64,000 nucleotides of DNA from Bordetella genomosp. 1 (lineage in GTDB: Bacteria; Pseudomonadota; Gammaproteobacteria; Burkholderiales; Burkholderiaceae_B). Each line of letters opens with the position of its first letter. Positions within the stretch are counted from its first letter, which is position 1. The notes under the pieces are model-generated. The model ran no database searches, was not told the DNA's origin, and was given only the letters and a program-made list of their open reading frames with translations. Both the position numbers and the translations under genes were made by a program. The stretch covers positions 372,001 to 436,000 of the forward strand of contig NZ_NEVL01000001.1 in assembly GCF_002261335.1 (NCBI RefSeq). Reading direction: 5' to 3'. Shown in pieces: positions 1-8,315 of the stretch.

Positions 1-300
1 CCGCTGATGTTCCATCAATCCGGCGGCTGCTGCGACGGCAGCGCGCCCATGTGCTATCCGGCCGGCGAATTCCTGGTCGGCGGCGCCGACGTGCTGCTGG
101 GCGAGATCGACGGCTGTCCGTTCTACATGAGCGCGGCGCAGTTCGAGTACTGGGAACACACCCAGCTCACGATCGATGCCGTGCCCGGCCGCGGCGGCGC
201 CTTCTCGCTCGACAGCGCAGAAGGCCGGCGCTTCCTGGTGCGCTCGCGCCTGTATTCCGATGCGGAGTGGGCCGGCGTGGCGCCGGTGACGCGCGGCTAG
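1..300 (+). CDS. DUF779 family protein, C-terminal part
   Basis: The reading frame is open from the first base of the window and ends at TAG 298-300, so the true start lies upstream. The visible 99 residues carry the cysteine-rich stretch HQSGGCCDGSAPMC near the start and an FYMSAAQFEYWEHTQ segment, both typical of the small DUF779 proteins. That family is often found beside aldehyde dehydrogenase genes of the AcoD/ExaC type, but the neighbour that would show this is outside the window. The biochemical role of DUF779 is not established. The family call is firm, the function open. Confidence 0.8.
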   Translation, partial: PLMFHQSGGCCDGSAPMCYPAGEFLVGGADVLLGEIDGCPFYMSAAQFEYWEHTQLTIDAVPGRGGAFSLDSAEGRRFLVRSRLYSDAEWAGVAPVTRG

Positions 301-305
301 CGCGC

Positions 306-473
306 TCAGGGCTTGCGCGGCGGCGCGGGCGGCTGCGCGGCGGCCACGCCGGTCTCGCCGTCGCGGTGCTGCCAATGGAACACCACGCGCCGGATGCGCG
401 CGGCGCGGAACTGGGGCATGGAACGGCCGCCCGGCATGGGCGCGCCGCGCAGGGCACTGATTGCGTTTTTCAT
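306..473 (-). CDS. small hypothetical protein, 55 aa, coupled to SDR
   Basis: An ATG at 473-471 overlaps the TGA of the upstream SDR gene in the arrangement ATGA, and the frame runs 55 codons to TGA at 306-308. The protein starts MKNAISALRGAPMPGG, is rich in Arg and Ala, and ends in a Pro-rich tail (PPAPPRKP). No family is recognised. The stop-start overlap suggests translational coupling at the end of the DUF2917-isomerase-SDR operon. Random open frames of this length are common at this GC content, so the coupling is the main support. Confidence 0.4.
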   Translation of the reverse strand: MKNAISALRGAPMPGGRSMPQFRAARIRRVVFHWQHRDGETGVAAAQPPAPPRKP

Positions 474-1225
474 CGTCCGCCTGAAACCTCGATGAAGGAG
501 CCGGTGGAATAGCCCGCTTCATCGGAAAAGAACCACATCACGGCGCCCGCCACTTCCTCGGGCGTGCCGCCGCGTTGCAGCGGCGTCGAGTCCTTGAGAC
601 GGTCGACCCGCCCCGGCTCGCCGCCGTCCGCATGCATTTCGGTATAGATGAGGCCGGGGCGCACGCCGTTGACGCGGATGTTGTCCGCGGCCACTTCGCG
701 CGCCAGGCCGATGGTGAGGGTGTCGAGCGCGCCCTTGGAGGCGGCGTAGTCGACGTATTCGCCGGCCGCGCCGAGCCGGGCGGCGGCCGAGGAGACGTTC
801 ACGATCGCGCCGCCCTGCCCGCCCCGGCGCGGCGCCATGCGGCGCACCGCTTCGCGTGCGCAGATCAGCGCGCCGGTCACGTTGGTGGCGAGGATGCGCG
901 TGACACGCGCCGCGTCCATGTCTTCCACGCGCATCTGGCGATCGAGGATGCCGGCGTTGTTGATGAGGCCGTCGAGCCGGCCCCATTCCTGGTCCACCCG
1001 CTCGAACAGGGCCTCCACCTGTGCCTCGTCGGCCACGTCGGCCTGCACCGCGATGGCGGTGCCGCCCTGCGCGCGGATGGCATCCACCACGGCCAGCGCC
1101 GGCACTTCGCGTTCACGGTAGTTGACGCAGACGGCATAGCCGCGGCGCGCGGCCAGCAGCGCGCAGGCGGCGCCGATGCCGCGGCTTGCGCCGGTGATGA
1201 TCATGACGGGTTGCGTGTGGGGCAT
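470..1225 (-). CDS. SDR family oxidoreductase
   Basis: A 251-residue classical short-chain dehydrogenase/reductase. The cofactor motif TGASRGIG is at residues 12-19, NNAG near 90, the catalytic serine in IVNVSSAA and the YAASK motif near 162-166, followed by the usual VNGVRPG stretch. An Arg in the second beta-strand region (NYRERE) suggests NADP(H) preference, which is inference. The protein resembles FabG/glucose 1-dehydrogenase-type SDRs, but the substrate cannot be told. It lies 38 bases after the 2-hydroxychromene-2-carboxylate isomerase-like gene in the same direction, and a 55-codon frame overlaps its stop. A cytosolic oxidoreductase in a small operon is a safe reading. Confidence 0.9.
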   Translation of the reverse strand: MPHTQPVMIITGASRGIGAACALLAARRGYAVCVNYREREVPALAVVDAIRAQGGTAIAVQADVADEAQVEALFERVDQEWGRLDGLINNAGILDRQMRVEDMDAARVTRILATNVTGALICAREAVRRMAPRRGGQGGAIVNVSSAAARLGAAGEYVDYAASKGALDTLTIGLAREVAADNIRVNGVRPGLIYTEMHADGGEPGRVDRLKDSTPLQRGGTPEEVAGAVMWFFSDEAGYSTGSFIEVSGGR

Positions 1226-1263
1226 GGCGGGCGGCTCGCTGGAGGGTGAAAGGCGTGAGCGTA

Positions 1264-1887
1264 TCAGGTGCGGGCGCCCTGCCGGCCGCAGGCCCAGTCG
1301 AGCGCATCCTCGAGGCGGTCATTGCCCCAGAACATCTCGCCCTCGACCAGAAAGGTGGGCGCGCCGAAGATGCCATGCTGGCGCGCGCGGTCGACCTGGC
1401 GCCGCAGCGCCTCCTTGGTGGCTTCGGCGCGGGCCTGCGCGATCAGCGCGTCGGCGTCGAGCGCGAGCGTCTGCAGCAGCGCCCGCACCACGTCCTCGTT
1501 CTGGATGTCCTCGTCGCGGACGAAGTTGGCGTCGAACACCGCCTTGCAGAAGGCGAGGCCCCACGGCTGGGCCTGCCCGAGCAGCGCCACGCGCGCGGGC
1601 AGCACGCCGACGCGCGGGAACACCGCCGGCCGCTCATAGGGCACCCCATACTTGGCCGCCAGGCGCGCGATGTCGCGCATCATGTAGGCGCCCTTGCCCG
1701 GGAACAGGCGGAACGGCGAATCGTTCCAGCCCTGCGCCTGGAAGATGGGGCCGAGCAGGAAGGGCCGCGGCGCCACCGGCACGCCGGCGGCCTGCGCGAG
1801 CGGCTCGATGCGCGCCAGCGCCAGGTAGCTGTAGGGACTGGCAAAGTCGAACCACATTTCGACCTGGGAGGGGGCGGGCACGGTCAC
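1264..1887 (-). CDS. 2-hydroxychromene-2-carboxylate isomerase family (DsbA fold)
   Basis: A 207-residue protein starting with GTG at 1887. The GTG overlaps the TGA of the DUF2917 gene (GTGA), and a GGAG sits a few bases upstream; a longer in-frame extension to 2238 would run through that gene and is rejected. The sequence shows EMWFDFASPYSYLA at the N-terminus and GIFGAPTFLVEGEMFWGNDRL near the C-terminus, both hallmarks of the glutathione-dependent kappa-class GST/HCCA isomerase family. The serine in ASPYSY replaces the thiol of true DsbA. Such enzymes act in naphthalene catabolism, but no aromatic pathway genes are adjacent here, so the substrate is unknown. Confidence 0.85.
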   Translation of the reverse strand: MTVPAPSQVEMWFDFASPYSYLALARIEPLAQAAGVPVAPRPFLLGPIFQAQGWNDSPFRLFPGKGAYMMRDIARLAAKYGVPYERPAVFPRVGVLPARVALLGQAQPWGLAFCKAVFDANFVRDEDIQNEDVVRALLQTLALDADALIAQARAEATKEALRRQVDRARQHGIFGAPTFLVEGEMFWGNDRLEDALDWACGRQGART

Positions 1888-2150
1888 GGGGCAGGCTCCG
1901 TTGGGGAAAGAATCGCGACCTGCGCATCCGGCAGGCCGCCCAGAACGACGTCGCGATCGTTGTCCAGCAGCTTCGATTGGCCGGTGCCGAGCACGCAGTC
2001 GGCGGCCGGACGGATCTCCGACAGCCAGACCGTCCCGCCCAGGCACAGGATACGGGTGCCGGCCGCGCGCTTCAACACCAGGGTCGAGCGGCGGTCCAGG
2101 GTGAATCGCATTCCTGCGGTGCAGCAGATCCGGACATCTTCGAGGGCCAT
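1884..2150 (-). CDS. DUF2917 domain protein
   Basis: An 88-residue protein whose core (FTLDRRSTLVLKRAAGTRI followed by a GGTVWLS stretch) matches the short DUF2917 family, a predicted small beta-barrel or cupin-like domain of unknown role. It is the first gene of the minus-strand operon and overlaps the isomerase start by GTGA. It lies divergent from a LysR-type regulator, a pairing that suggests control by that regulator. No signal peptide or membrane segment is evident. Two cysteines (ICC) near the N-terminus stand out but carry no known meaning. Confidence 0.75.
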   Translation of the reverse strand: MALEDVRICCTAGMRFTLDRRSTLVLKRAAGTRILCLGGTVWLSEIRPAADCVLGTGQSKLLDNDRDVVLGGLPDAQVAILSPTEPAP

Positions 2151-2280
2151 GCCCGTACCTCGCCGCGTGAATGCGAAGCTGCCCTGGCGGCAGGATCGCT
2201 TGAGTCGTACGGGCTATTTGACGCTCAGGGAGTAACATCGCTCAAGCGACATCTGGGCTCGCATCGCATGAGTTTGTGGA
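2151..2280. promoter_or_regulatory. divergent promoter region with TCGCTTGAG inverted copies
   Basis: This 130-base gap separates the DUF2917 operon (minus) from the LysR gene (plus). It contains TCGCTTGAG at 2196-2204 and its reverse complement CTCAAGCGA at 2241-2249; the second copy is part of the small palindrome TCGCT-CA-AGCGA (2238-2249). Paired dyads in a divergent gap are usual for LysR autoregulation. No matched -35/-10 pair is clear enough to call. Confidence 0.4.
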
Positions 2281-3192
2281 ATGTCATCGTCCCTCGCCAA
2301 GCTTCCGCCTCTCGATCTCGTGCGCGGCTTCGTCGCCGTGGCGCGGCGCATGAGCATCACGCAGGCCGCGCTCGACCTGCACGTGACGCAGTCGGCCGTG
2401 AGCCGCCAGATCCGCACGCTCGAGGCCCATCTGGGCGTGACCCTGCTCAAGCGCGGCTTCCGTTCGGTGTCGCTCACCCCCGAGGGCGCGCAGCTGTTCC
2501 GGCTCGCCGATCCCTGGCTCACCGAGCTGGGCGAGCTCATCGCGCCCTGGACCGAGCCGGGCCGGCGCACGCCGGTCACCGTCACCACCACCATCGGCGT
2601 GGCCTCGCTGTGGCTGCTGCCGCGCCTGGGCGCCTTCCAGGCCGCGCATCCCGACATCGACGTGCGGGTGGCGGCCGACAACCGCGTGCTCGACCTGGAG
2701 CGTGAAGACGTGGACATCGCCATCCGCTACGCACCGCGGGCCGCGGCCGGCGACGGCGCGGTGTGGATGTTCGGCGAGTCGGTGCTGCCGGTGGCGCGCC
2801 CCGAGCTGCGCCTCGCGCGGCTGGACGCCGGCTCGCTGGCCGGCCAGGTGCTGCTCGAATTCGAAGATCCCGCGCGGCCCTGGCTGCAGTGGCCGGGATG
2901 GTTGCATGCGCACGGATTGGGCCGCGTCGCGCCGCGCGCCATGCTGCGCTTCAATCAGTACGACCAGGTGGTGCAGGCCGCGCTGGCGGGCCACGGCGTG
3001 GCGCTGGGCCGCCAGGCGCTGATCGCGCCCATGCTGGCCGACGGCCGTCTCGTGCCGGTGGGGCCGGCGCATGCGCCCGACCTGGCCTATTGGCTGGTGC
3101 GGTGCCCCGGTCGCGACAGCCGCGATTGCGCCATCGTGGCGCGCTGGCTGGCCGAAGAGGCGCGCGCTACCGCGCTGGCGCTGGCCGCATGA
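2281..3192 (+). CDS. LysR family transcriptional regulator (GcvA-like)
   Basis: 303 residues. The N-terminal winged helix-turn-helix (residues about 12-70) shows LDLVRGFVAVARRMSITQAA and TQSAVSRQIRTLE, the recognition helix of LysR proteins. The remainder is the usual two-lobe effector domain, with a GHGVALGRQALIAPML segment close to the GcvA subgroup. Start: ATG 2281 after a weak ribosome site. It is transcribed away from the DUF2917-isomerase-SDR operon, its probable target. The effector cannot be inferred. Its stop codon overlaps the minus-strand hairpin that appears to end selD. Confidence 0.9.
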   Translation: MSSSLAKLPPLDLVRGFVAVARRMSITQAALDLHVTQSAVSRQIRTLEAHLGVTLLKRGFRSVSLTPEGAQLFRLADPWLTELGELIAPWTEPGRRTPVTVTTTIGVASLWLLPRLGAFQAAHPDIDVRVAADNRVLDLEREDVDIAIRYAPRAAAGDGAVWMFGESVLPVARPELRLARLDAGSLAGQVLLEFEDPARPWLQWPGWLHAHGLGRVAPRAMLRFNQYDQVVQAALAGHGVALGRQALIAPMLADGRLVPVGPAHAPDLAYWLVRCPGRDSRDCAIVARWLAEEARATALALAA

Positions 3193-3215
3193 AAAACGCG
3201 CGGCGAGCCGCGCGT
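3192..3215 (-). terminator. intrinsic terminator of selD
   Basis: Stem arms ACGCGCGGC (3196-3204) and GCCGCGCGT (3207-3215) are followed, read on the minus strand, by TTTTT. It lies 27 bases beyond the selD stop and overlaps the last base of the convergent LysR stop codon. Confidence 0.7.
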
Positions 3216-3241
3216 CGGGGATCGTGCAGCGCGCGGGCGCG

Positions 3242-4312
3242 TCAGGACACCCGCACCTCTGCCGGGCCCTCGGCCATCTCGCCGATCACGCAGGCGGCCT
3301 CGAAGCCGCCGCGCCGGAAGGTGTCGAGCACCCGCGTCACGGTATCGGGTGCGCACGCAACCAACAGCCCGCCGGAGGTCTGCGGATCGGTCAGCAGCGC
3401 GCGCGCGGCCGCGTCCACCGAATCGCCCAGCCGGATCGCGTCGCCATACGAGGCCCAGTTGCGGCCCGAGGCGCCGGTGATCACGCCTTCGGCCGCCAGC
3501 GCCTGCACGCCGGCGAGCCAGGGCAGGTCGGACAGGCACAGCTGCGCGGTGAGGCCGGCGCCGCGCGCCATCTCCAGCGTGTGGCCGAGCAGGCCGAAGC
3601 CGGTGACGTCGGTCATGGCATGCACGCCCTCGAGCTGCGCCAGCTCCGCGCCGGGGCGGTTGAGCAGCGTGGTCGCGCCGATCATGGCCGCATAGCCGGC
3701 CGCGTCGAGACGGTTTTTCTTCAGCGCCGCCGAAAGAATGCCCACGCCCAGCGGCTTGCCCAGCACCAGCACGTCGCCGGCACGCGCGTCGGCATTGCGC
3801 TTGATGCGCTTGGGGTGCACCAGGCCCATCGCGGCCAGGCCGTAGATCGGCTCGACCGAGTCGATGCTGTGGCCGCCCGCGACGGCGATGCCCGCGTCGG
3901 CACAGACCGATTCGCCGCCGCGCAGGATCTCGGCGATCACGGCGTGCGGCAACACGTTGATCGGCATGCCGACCAGCGCCAGGGCCATGATCGGCCGGCC
4001 GCCCATCGCATACACATCGGACAGCGCATTGGTGGCGGCGATGCGGCCGAAGTCGAACGGATCGTCGACGATGGGCATGAAAAAGTCGGTGGTGGCGATC
4101 AGCGCCTGCTCGTCGTTCAGGCGATAGACCGCGGCGTCATCGGCGGTCTCGGTGCCGACCAGCAGGTTGTCGTCGCGCACCGCCTGCGGCGCGAAGCCCT
4201 TGAGCAGTTCCGAGAGCACGCCCGGCGCGATCTTGCAGCCGCAGCCGCCGCCGTGCGAGAGCGAGGTCAGCCGCGGGACATCGGCGGCAGGAGAGGAGGT
4301 AGCGTCGGCCAT
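3242..4312 (-). CDS. selD: selenide, water dikinase
   Basis: 356-residue SelD, which makes selenophosphate from selenide and ATP for SelA. Start ATG 4312 follows an AGGAA ribosome site; a longer in-frame extension to 4474 has no support. The glycine-rich active-site loop reads HGGGCGCK (residues 20-27), so the catalytic position is a TGC cysteine and not selenocysteine. Later signatures are TTDFFMPIVDDPFDFGRIAATNALSDVYAMGG and a DPQTSGGLL motif near the C-terminus. It is separated from selA-selB-selC by two unrelated plus-strand genes but lies only 2 kb from selC. It is monocistronic, with a divergent promoter shared with the transglutaminase-like gene and its own terminator at 3192-3215. Confidence 0.97.
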   Translation of the reverse strand: MADATSSPAADVPRLTSLSHGGGCGCKIAPGVLSELLKGFAPQAVRDDNLLVGTETADDAAVYRLNDEQALIATTDFFMPIVDDPFDFGRIAATNALSDVYAMGGRPIMALALVGMPINVLPHAVIAEILRGGESVCADAGIAVAGGHSIDSVEPIYGLAAMGLVHPKRIKRNADARAGDVLVLGKPLGVGILSAALKKNRLDAAGYAAMIGATTLLNRPGAELAQLEGVHAMTDVTGFGLLGHTLEMARGAGLTAQLCLSDLPWLAGVQALAAEGVITGASGRNWASYGDAIRLGDSVDAAARALLTDPQTSGGLLVACAPDTVTRVLDTFRRGGFEAACVIGEMAEGPAEVRVS

Positions 4313-4491
4313 CTGAAGGGTTCCTGGAGCGGTGAGCGTGCCGACGAGGATAGCACCCGGGGCGGCTTTGGTTCTATGATCGACGGACTGCGCCCGGCAA
4401 CGCGTGCGGCGCAGCGCAGGCCTTTGCCATCCGCGCACGGCGAGCATCGTGTGCGGCCCGCCATCCGTCTCCACCGTGCGTGGGAGGAACC

Positions 4492-5601
4492 ATGGACCGC
4501 CGTCAATTTCTCCACCTGACTTCCGCCGCCGGCGCGCTCTGCGCCACGGGCCTGGGCGCCGTCGCCCGCGCCGCCACCGGCAATCCGCTGAACTCGAGCT
4601 GGCGCTCGTTCGAACTCACCACCCAGGTCGACGTGCTCGATGCCGGCGCGCATCCGCGTCTGTGGATCCCGGTGCCCTATGCCACCGACACCGACTACCA
4701 GCGCAACGTGAAGACCACCTGGCAGGTCGAGGGCGGCGGCCAGGCCGCGCTGCACCAGGGCAGCGATCACGACGTGCAGATGCTCGGCGCCGAATGGCAG
4801 CAGGCCGCCACGGGGCCGCGCCGCATCACCGTCACGAGCACCTTCGAGACCCGCAATCGTCGCGTCGATCTCGACGCCGGGCCGTCTGCCGACGCGCCGC
4901 GCGAGCCCCGCGCCACGCTCGCCCATTACCTGGCGCCCACCTCGCTGCTGCCCACCGACGGCATCGTGAAGGAGACGGCCGACCGCATCACGCGCGGCCA
5001 TCAGGGCGACATGGCGCGCGCCCGCGCCATCTACCAGTGGGTGGTCGAGAACACCTGTCGCACCGCGGCCACGCGCGGCTGCGGCATCGGCGACGTGCGC
5101 TACATGCTCACCGCCAACGACCTGAACGGCAAGTGTGCCGACATCAATTCGCTGTTCGTGGCGCTGGCGCGTGCCTCCGGCATTCCCGCGCGCGACGCCT
5201 ACGGGCTGCGCGTGGCCGACTCGCAACTGGGCTACAAGAGCCTGGGCAAGGCCGGCGACGTGACGCGCGCGCAGCATTGCCGCGCCGAGTTCTATGCCGA
5301 CGGCTATGGCTGGGTGCCGGTGGATCCGGCCGACGTGCGCAAGGTCATGCTGGAAGAGCCGCCGGGCGAATTGCCGCTCGGCCATCCGCAGGTGCGCGCG
5401 GCGCGCGTGATGCTGTTCGGCAACTGGGAGATGAACTGGGTCGCCTACAACCACGGCCATGACGTGGCGCTGCCCGGCTCGAAGCAGGGTCCGGTGCCGT
5501 TCCTGATGTACCCCAACGGCGAAACGGCCGACGGCAGGCTCGACAGCCTCGACCCCGATCACTTCCGCTACCGCATCACCGCGCGGCCGCTGAGCGCCTG
5601 A
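4492..5601 (+). CDS. Tat-exported transglutaminase-like protein
   Basis: 369 residues from ATG 4492, which follows GGGAGG; a GTG four codons earlier lies inside that ribosome site. The N-terminus MDRRQFLHLTSAAGALCATG is a twin-arginine signal, so the product is probably periplasmic. The transglutaminase-like core holds a Cys-His-Asp triad: C215 in NGKCADIN, H262 in AQHCRAEFY and D278 in VPVDPADV. Such bacterial proteins are thought to be peptidases or amidases, but substrates are mostly unknown. The downstream TlpA-like gene overlaps its stop by one base (TGATG), so the two are probably made together. Confidence 0.85.
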   Translation: MDRRQFLHLTSAAGALCATGLGAVARAATGNPLNSSWRSFELTTQVDVLDAGAHPRLWIPVPYATDTDYQRNVKTTWQVEGGGQAALHQGSDHDVQMLGAEWQQAATGPRRITVTSTFETRNRRVDLDAGPSADAPREPRATLAHYLAPTSLLPTDGIVKETADRITRGHQGDMARARAIYQWVVENTCRTAATRGCGIGDVRYMLTANDLNGKCADINSLFVALARASGIPARDAYGLRVADSQLGYKSLGKAGDVTRAQHCRAEFYADGYGWVPVDPADVRKVMLEEPPGELPLGHPQVRAARVMLFGNWEMNWVAYNHGHDVALPGSKQGPVPFLMYPNGETADGRLDSLDPDHFRYRITARPLSA

Positions 5602-6221
5602 TGGCCGACGTGGCGGCCGGACGCCGGCGCTGGCTGGCCGCGCTCGCCACGGCGCCGCTGGCCCGCGCCGGCGCCGCAACGGCAACACTCGCCGCCGCAC
5701 TCGCCGCCGCACTCTCTGCCACGCGCGCCCATGCGGAGGGCGTGAGCGACGACGCGCTGCGCCGGGCCACGGGGCCCGACTGGGCGCCCTGGCGCGGCGG
5801 CGCCACGCCGGCGCTCGATCTGCCCGCGCTCGACGGCGCGGCACACACGCTGGCGCAGGCGCGCGGGCAGGTGGTGCTGCTGAGCTTCTGGGCCAGCTGG
5901 TGCGAGCCCTGCCGCGACGAGTTTCCGGAGATGGCCGCGCTGGTGCGCGCGCAGGCGGGGCGCGGCCTGCGGCTGTGGGCGGTCAACCATGGCGAGTCGC
6001 GGCCACGCATCGATGCGTTCCTGGCGCGCTTTCCGCTGCCCGACACCGTGCTGCATGATCGCAACGGCACGGCGGCGCGCGACTGGCGCGTGCTCGGCAT
6101 GCCGGCGAATTATCTGGTGGATCGCAAGGGGCGCCTGCGCTATTGGCACCTGGGCGCGCTCGACTGGCGCCGGCCGGCCGTGGTGGCGGCGGTGACGAGC
6201 CTGCTCGACGAGCCGGCCTAG
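5601..6221 (+). CDS. TlpA-like thioredoxin-fold protein
   Basis: 206 residues. An N-terminal basic stretch (GRRRW) is followed by a long Ala-rich hydrophobic segment (residues about 11-45), a signal peptide or membrane anchor. The thioredoxin fold carries the redox motif WCEPC (C101, C104) after VVLLSFWAS, as in TlpA/ResA proteins that reduce disulfides outside the cytoplasm. The cis-Pro region is GMPANYLVDRKG. ATG 5601 overlaps the transglutaminase stop. A periplasmic reductant for the coupled protein, which has an active-site cysteine, is an attractive inference. Immediately downstream lies selC on the other strand. Confidence 0.88.
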   Translation: MADVAAGRRRWLAALATAPLARAGAATATLAAALAAALSATRAHAEGVSDDALRRATGPDWAPWRGGATPALDLPALDGAAHTLAQARGQVVLLSFWASWCEPCRDEFPEMAALVRAQAGRGLRLWAVNHGESRPRIDAFLARFPLPDTVLHDRNGTAARDWRVLGMPANYLVDRKGRLRYWHLGALDWRRPAVVAAVTSLLDEPA

Positions 6222-6227
6222 AGAGGA

Positions 6228-6323
6228 TGGCGGAAGGCAGCAGGAGTCGAACCTACCTGGGAACGTCTGACGTCCCCAACTGGGTTTGAAGCCCAGCCGT
6301 GCCACCGGGCACGCATGCCTTCC
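6228..6323 (-). tRNA. selC: tRNA-Sec (anticodon UCA)
   Basis: Read on the minus strand from 6323, the gene has an 8-bp acceptor stem (GGAAGGCA with TGCCTTCC), a D arm GTGCC/GGCAC, an anticodon loop CTTCAAA between TGGG and CCCA giving UCA, a long variable arm (GGGGACGTC paired with GACGTTCCC) and a T arm with GGTTCGACTCC. The encoded end is G73 then CCA (6228-6230). The 8-bp acceptor, long variable arm and UCA anticodon are specific to selenocysteine tRNA, and the match to E. coli selC is close throughout. It lies 66 bases beyond the selB stop in the same direction, so it may be processed from the selB transcript. Confidence 0.98.
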
Positions 6324-6389
6324 GACGGTGATGCAGGCCGCGACGCGGCGCGGACCCTATGATAGCCAAGGCCCGCGGGCCTGTCTCGC

Positions 6390-8315
6390 TCAGTCGCCGC
6401 GCTCGAACATGTCGGCCGCGCCGCGCATCACGTGCAGGTCGCGCAGGCGCCGCGTGTAGCCCACCCGGTCGAAGAACTCCAGCACCTGCACCGCGCGCTT
6501 GCGGCCCAGGCCGGTCAGGTCGCGAAAGGCCGCGGCCTCCGCGCCGCCCTGGGTCTCGCACAGCTGGCGCACCAGCTGCGCCATGCGCCGCACGGCAAGC
6601 CGGTGATAGAACAGATCGCGCACCACCTGCGCCACGTCGCCGCGTCGCAGCAGCTTGCGCAGCAGCTGCCGCACCCGTTCCTCGGGCACCTCGTGCTGGC
6701 GCGCCAGGTCACGCACCCACGGCGGATCGAAGGCGCCGTGTTCCAGGTCGGGCAACAGGCGCTGCGCCAGCACGGACTCGTCGTCGGAGAGCGTCACGGC
6801 ATGCCCCGGACGATGCAGCCAGGGGCCGTTGCGCTGGGCCAGGCCCTGCGTCTGCGCGCCCTCCACCAGCGCCTGCCACAGCGCGTCGTCGGCGCCCGGC
6901 AGCGCCATGCGGCGCAGGCGCGCGGCGTCGATCCCGGCCTCGTCGGGATTGCTCGCGTGGAAGGCATCGAGCGAGTCGGCCAGCTGGGCCAGCAGCGCCG
7001 CCCAGCGCGCGTGTGCGATCAGGGTGGGCGTGCCGCCCACGCGCGGCGCCACCCACAGCGCGCCGTCCGGCGCGGCGATCGCGGCGGCCGCCTGGCCGGT
7101 GAGATGCTGCACGGCGTCCTGCGTCAGGCCGAGCGGGGCCTGCTCCAGCAGGGGGCGCAGGCCCGCGCCGTCGAGGTAGTCGCCGACGGCGGCCAGCCAG
7201 TGCAGCCGGGCCGGGCTGCGGCGCTTGCGATCGGGCGCGTTGGCGTCGAGCACGCGGCCGCCGCCCAGCGTGCGGGTGGCCTGCGGATTGCGCACGATGC
7301 AGCGGTCGCCGGGCATCGCGCAGACGTCCGTATCGAACACCAGCTGCACCAGCCCCGTCTGGCCGGCCTCGAGCTGCTCGGGCGCGAGCGGCACGGCGTG
7401 CGCCAGATGGCGCGCCGCGCCGATGTGCACGTGCAGCGGCGTCCAGGGCCGCACGCGGGTGTCGTCGCCGGGCAGCAGGGTGAGCGCCACGTCGACGTGG
7501 CGCGAGGGCGTGAAGCAGCGCGCGTCGGCGATCCAGTCGCCGCGCGAGATGGCCTGTTTGTCGATGCCGGGCAGGTTGAGCGCGCAACGTTGTCCGGCCT
7601 GGCCGGTGGGGCTGGGCTGGTTCTGCGCGTGGATGCTGCGCACCCGCACCGGCGTGCCGGCCGGCATCAGCCGCAGGTCGGCGCCGTCGTCGCCGGCGTG
7701 GGCGCGGCCGTCGTGCACGGTGCCGGTCACGACGGTGCCGTGGCCGGCCAGCGTGAAGGCGCGGTCCACGGCGAGGCGGAACAGGCCCTCGGCCGCGGGC
7801 GCGGCGAGCGCCTGGGCCTGGCCGTGCAGCGCGGCGCGCAGGGCCTGCGTGCCGGGATCGTCGGCGTGTTGGGCCGCCACCTCGAACACCGGCGCGCCTT
7901 CCAGGAAGCCGCCCTGCACCAGCGCCGCGATCTCGCCGTGCACCGCTGCGATGCGCGCCGCGTCGGCGCGGTCGCACTTGGTGAGCGCCACCGCGCCGCG
8001 CGGCACGCCGAGCAGGCGCAGGATCGCCAGGTGTTCGCGCGTCTGCGGCATCACGCCGTCGTCGGCGGCCACCACCAGCAGGCCGAAGTCGATGCCGCTG
8101 GCGCCGGCCGCCATGGTGTGCACGAGCTTTTCGTGGCCCGGCACGTCGATGAAGCCGAGCACCGAACCATCCGGCAGCGGCGTGTAGGCGTAGCCCAGCT
8201 CGATCGAAATGCCGCGTGCCTTCTCTTCCTTGAGCCGGTCGGTGTCGACGCCGGTCAGGGCGCGCACCAGCGTGGTCTTGCCGTGGTCGATGTGACCGGC
8301 CGTGCCGATGATCAT
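6390..8315 (-). CDS. selB: selenocysteine-specific elongation factor SelB
   Basis: 641 residues. The start is ATG 8315, overlapping the selA stop (ATGA) and giving [20 protein letters not shown], the expected P-loop N-terminus; the same frame stays open upstream antiparallel to nothing but selA and is not coding there. GTPase motifs include [12 protein letters not shown] and a TKCD box. EF-Tu-like domains 2 and 3 follow, and the C-terminal third is winged-helix repeats ([24 protein letters not shown]) that bind the mRNA hairpin. SelB delivers Sec-tRNA to in-frame UGA codons. Third gene of fdhE-selA-selB, directly before selC. Confidence 0.97.
   Translation of the reverse strand: MIIGTAGHIDHGKTTLVRALTGVDTDRLKEEKARGISIELGYAYTPLPDGSVLGFIDVPGHEKLVHTMAAGASGIDFGLLVVAADDGVMPQTREHLAILRLLGVPRGAVALTKCDRADAARIAAVHGEIAALVQGGFLEGAPVFEVAAQHADDPGTQALRAALHGQAQALAAPAAEGLFRLAVDRAFTLAGHGTVVTGTVHDGRAHAGDDGADLRLMPAGTPVRVRSIHAQNQPSPTGQAGQRCALNLPGIDKQAISRGDWIADARCFTPSRHVDVALTLLPGDDTRVRPWTPLHVHIGAARHLAHAVPLAPEQLEAGQTGLVQLVFDTDVCAMPGDRCIVRNPQATRTLGGGRVLDANAPDRKRRSPARLHWLAAVGDYLDGAGLRPLLEQAPLGLTQDAVQHLTGQAAAAIAAPDGALWVAPRVGGTPTLIAHARWAALLAQLADSLDAFHASNPDEAGIDAARLRRMALPGADDALWQALVEGAQTQGLAQRNGPWLHRPGHAVTLSDDESVLAQRLLPDLEHGAFDPPWVRDLARQHEVPEERVRQLLRKLLRRGDVAQVVRDLFYHRLAVRRMAQLVRQLCETQGGAEAAAFRDLTGLGRKRAVQVLEFFDRVGYTRRLRDLHVMRGAADMFERGD

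Noticed and set aside
51-512. Alternative plus-strand frame over the DUF779 gene and beyond
   Set aside because: Arg-rich shadow in another frame; DUF779 motifs lie in frame 1.
4240-4251. SelD as a second selenoprotein
   Set aside because: The active-site loop GGGCGCK is encoded with TGC cysteine codons; no TGA is present.
6253-6561. Minus-strand frame across the tRNA-Sec gene
   Set aside because: It overlaps a perfect tRNA gene and the end of selB and has no family signature.
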